NCBI GenBank assembly: GCA_947475165.1
Contig: CANJLD010000016.1
Location: 1 to 64,000 of the forward strand
Direction: 5' to 3'
Source of the DNA: Bacteroidota bacterium
GTDB lineage: Bacteria > Bacteroidota > Bacteroidia > Chitinophagales > LD1
DNA length: 64,000 nucleotides
The notes beneath the pieces are model-generated. The model worked only from the letters and a program-made list of their open reading frames with translations. It made no database searches and was not told where the DNA came from. A program made the translations under genes and the position numbers. Below, piece after piece: positions 63,539-64,000 of the stretch (its first letter is position 1; the number at the start of each line of letters is the position of its first letter).

Positions 63539-64000
63539 CTATCTTAAAACGACCAATTTTTCAAATTTATGTGCAGTATTTCCTTCTCCATCGCGTACTG
63601 CCAGTTTGTAAACGTATACGCCTTTGCCTATGGCATCGCCATAATCATCTAAGCCATCCCATGCAATATCATCTACGCGGTAGCCAACGCTGTGGACTTG
63701 CTGCACGATACTTTTTACCAGTTTTCCGCTTACGGTATATATCTGCACGCTTATACTTAAATCATCGCAGCACCGGTTATGCTCAAACATAAATTGTGTG
63801 CGTGTGGTAAACGGATTGGGGTAATTGTAAACGTGTGTAAGTGCAAGTTTTGCATCGTTTGCTACAATAAACTCGGTGTAATCTTCCGATGAGTTGTTAT
63901 GAATATCCCAGGCTTTTACTTTGAGCGTGTGTCTGCCTTCTGTAAGTTTTGAATACGGATATTTTACGGCTCCTTTCTTATAGTTATCTAATTCGCTTTC
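63539..64000 (-). CDS. porU: T9SS sortase PorU, 3' end (partial)
   Basis: The reading frame is open from the window edge at 64000 to the stop at 63539, giving the last 153 residues. These include TEGRHTLKVKAWDIHNNSS, NYPNPFTTRTQFMFEHNRC and GLDDYGDAIGKGVYVYKL, the characteristic end of PorU, a gingipain-like cysteine peptidase that removes sorting tails of T9SS cargo and attaches the cargo to lipopolysaccharide. The catalytic domain lies outside the window. An internal ATG at 63790 is not a real start. The neighbouring porV supports the call. Confidence 0.93.
   Translation of the reverse strand, partial: ESELDNYKKGAVKYPYSKLTEGRHTLKVKAWDIHNNSSEDYTEFIVANDAKLALTHVYNYPNPFTTRTQFMFEHNRCCDDLSISVQIYTVSGKLVKSIVQQVHSVGYRVDDIAWDGLDDYGDAIGKGVYVYKLAVRDGEGNTAHKFEKLVVLR

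Overview
The window is chromosomal DNA of a Bacteroidota member, probably a gliding or Chitinophagales/Sphingobacteriales-like lineage; I cannot fix the order. The evidence is a complete gldKLMN motor/core operon of the type IX secretion system (T9SS) preceded by a PorP/SprF gene, a porU-porV pair at the right edge, a large PKD-repeat protein with a T9SS type A sorting tail, many Sec signal peptides and lipoproteins, weak Shine-Dalgarno sites, and promoter candidates of the TAnnTTTG type.

Layout. 0-5.3 kb: a small HTH/coiled-coil protein, a 21-bp-period repeat array, a Q/N/G/Y-rich exported protein, an MscS channel, a fatty-acyl desaturase closely resembling eukaryotic sphingolipid delta-4 desaturases, and a TIGR01777 SDR protein. 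5.4-11.5 kb: a peptide-type ABC importer (binding lipoprotein plus two unusually large permeases, no ATPase) and a secreted protein. 11.7-16.1 kb: a membrane protein, purQ, a DinB protein and a DsbD-like reductase. 16.3-24.6 kb: a six-gene operon of acyl-CoA carboxylase beta and alpha, a B12-type radical SAM protein, enoyl-CoA hydratase, a BKACE (DUF849) enzyme and an SDR, likely degrading a branched or beta-keto acyl substrate. 24.7-30.5 kb: T9SS genes porP/sprF and gldKLMN. 30.5-32.5 kb: a second 21-bp array, an Mrr-type restriction endonuclease, a zinc-ribbon protein and a REP-like element. 32.5-37.9 kb: two adjoining paralogous exported proteins with a His/Cys pair that looks like a clan CD (caspase-like) dyad. 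38-45.5 kb: a lipoprotein, an orphan response regulator, a membrane-anchored patatin, a DinB protein, a sugar epimerase, a glycosyltransferase and purN. 45.6-49 kb: the PKD/T9SS cargo protein. 49.2-57.2 kb: a surface-glycan cluster (RffA-like and LegC-like aminotransferases, LegB-like dehydratase, NeuD/PglD-like acyltransferase, flippase, nucleotidyltransferase, a glycosyltransferase and a truncated one). 57.4-64 kb: an OmpA-family protein, purF, a third 21-bp array containing spaced palindromes, porV and the 3' end of porU.

How the genes work together. T9SS core (GldKLMN), accessory (PorP/SprF) and shuttle/sortase (PorV, PorU) components export and attach cargo such as the PKD protein. The glycan cluster could build the amino-sugar-containing lipopolysaccharide to which such cargo is anchored; its lack of the ACCGGT hexamer that is frequent elsewhere suggests separate ancestry. 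The candidates most likely to be undescribed are the tandem caspase-like exported proteins, the three unrelated-sequence arrays that share an exact 21-bp period, and the bacterial delta-4-desaturase-like protein. Stretches over 300 bp without a gene are 502-1049, 30531-31190 and 61523-62103, and each contains one of the arrays. I saw no rRNA, tRNA, insertion sequence or CRISPR array.
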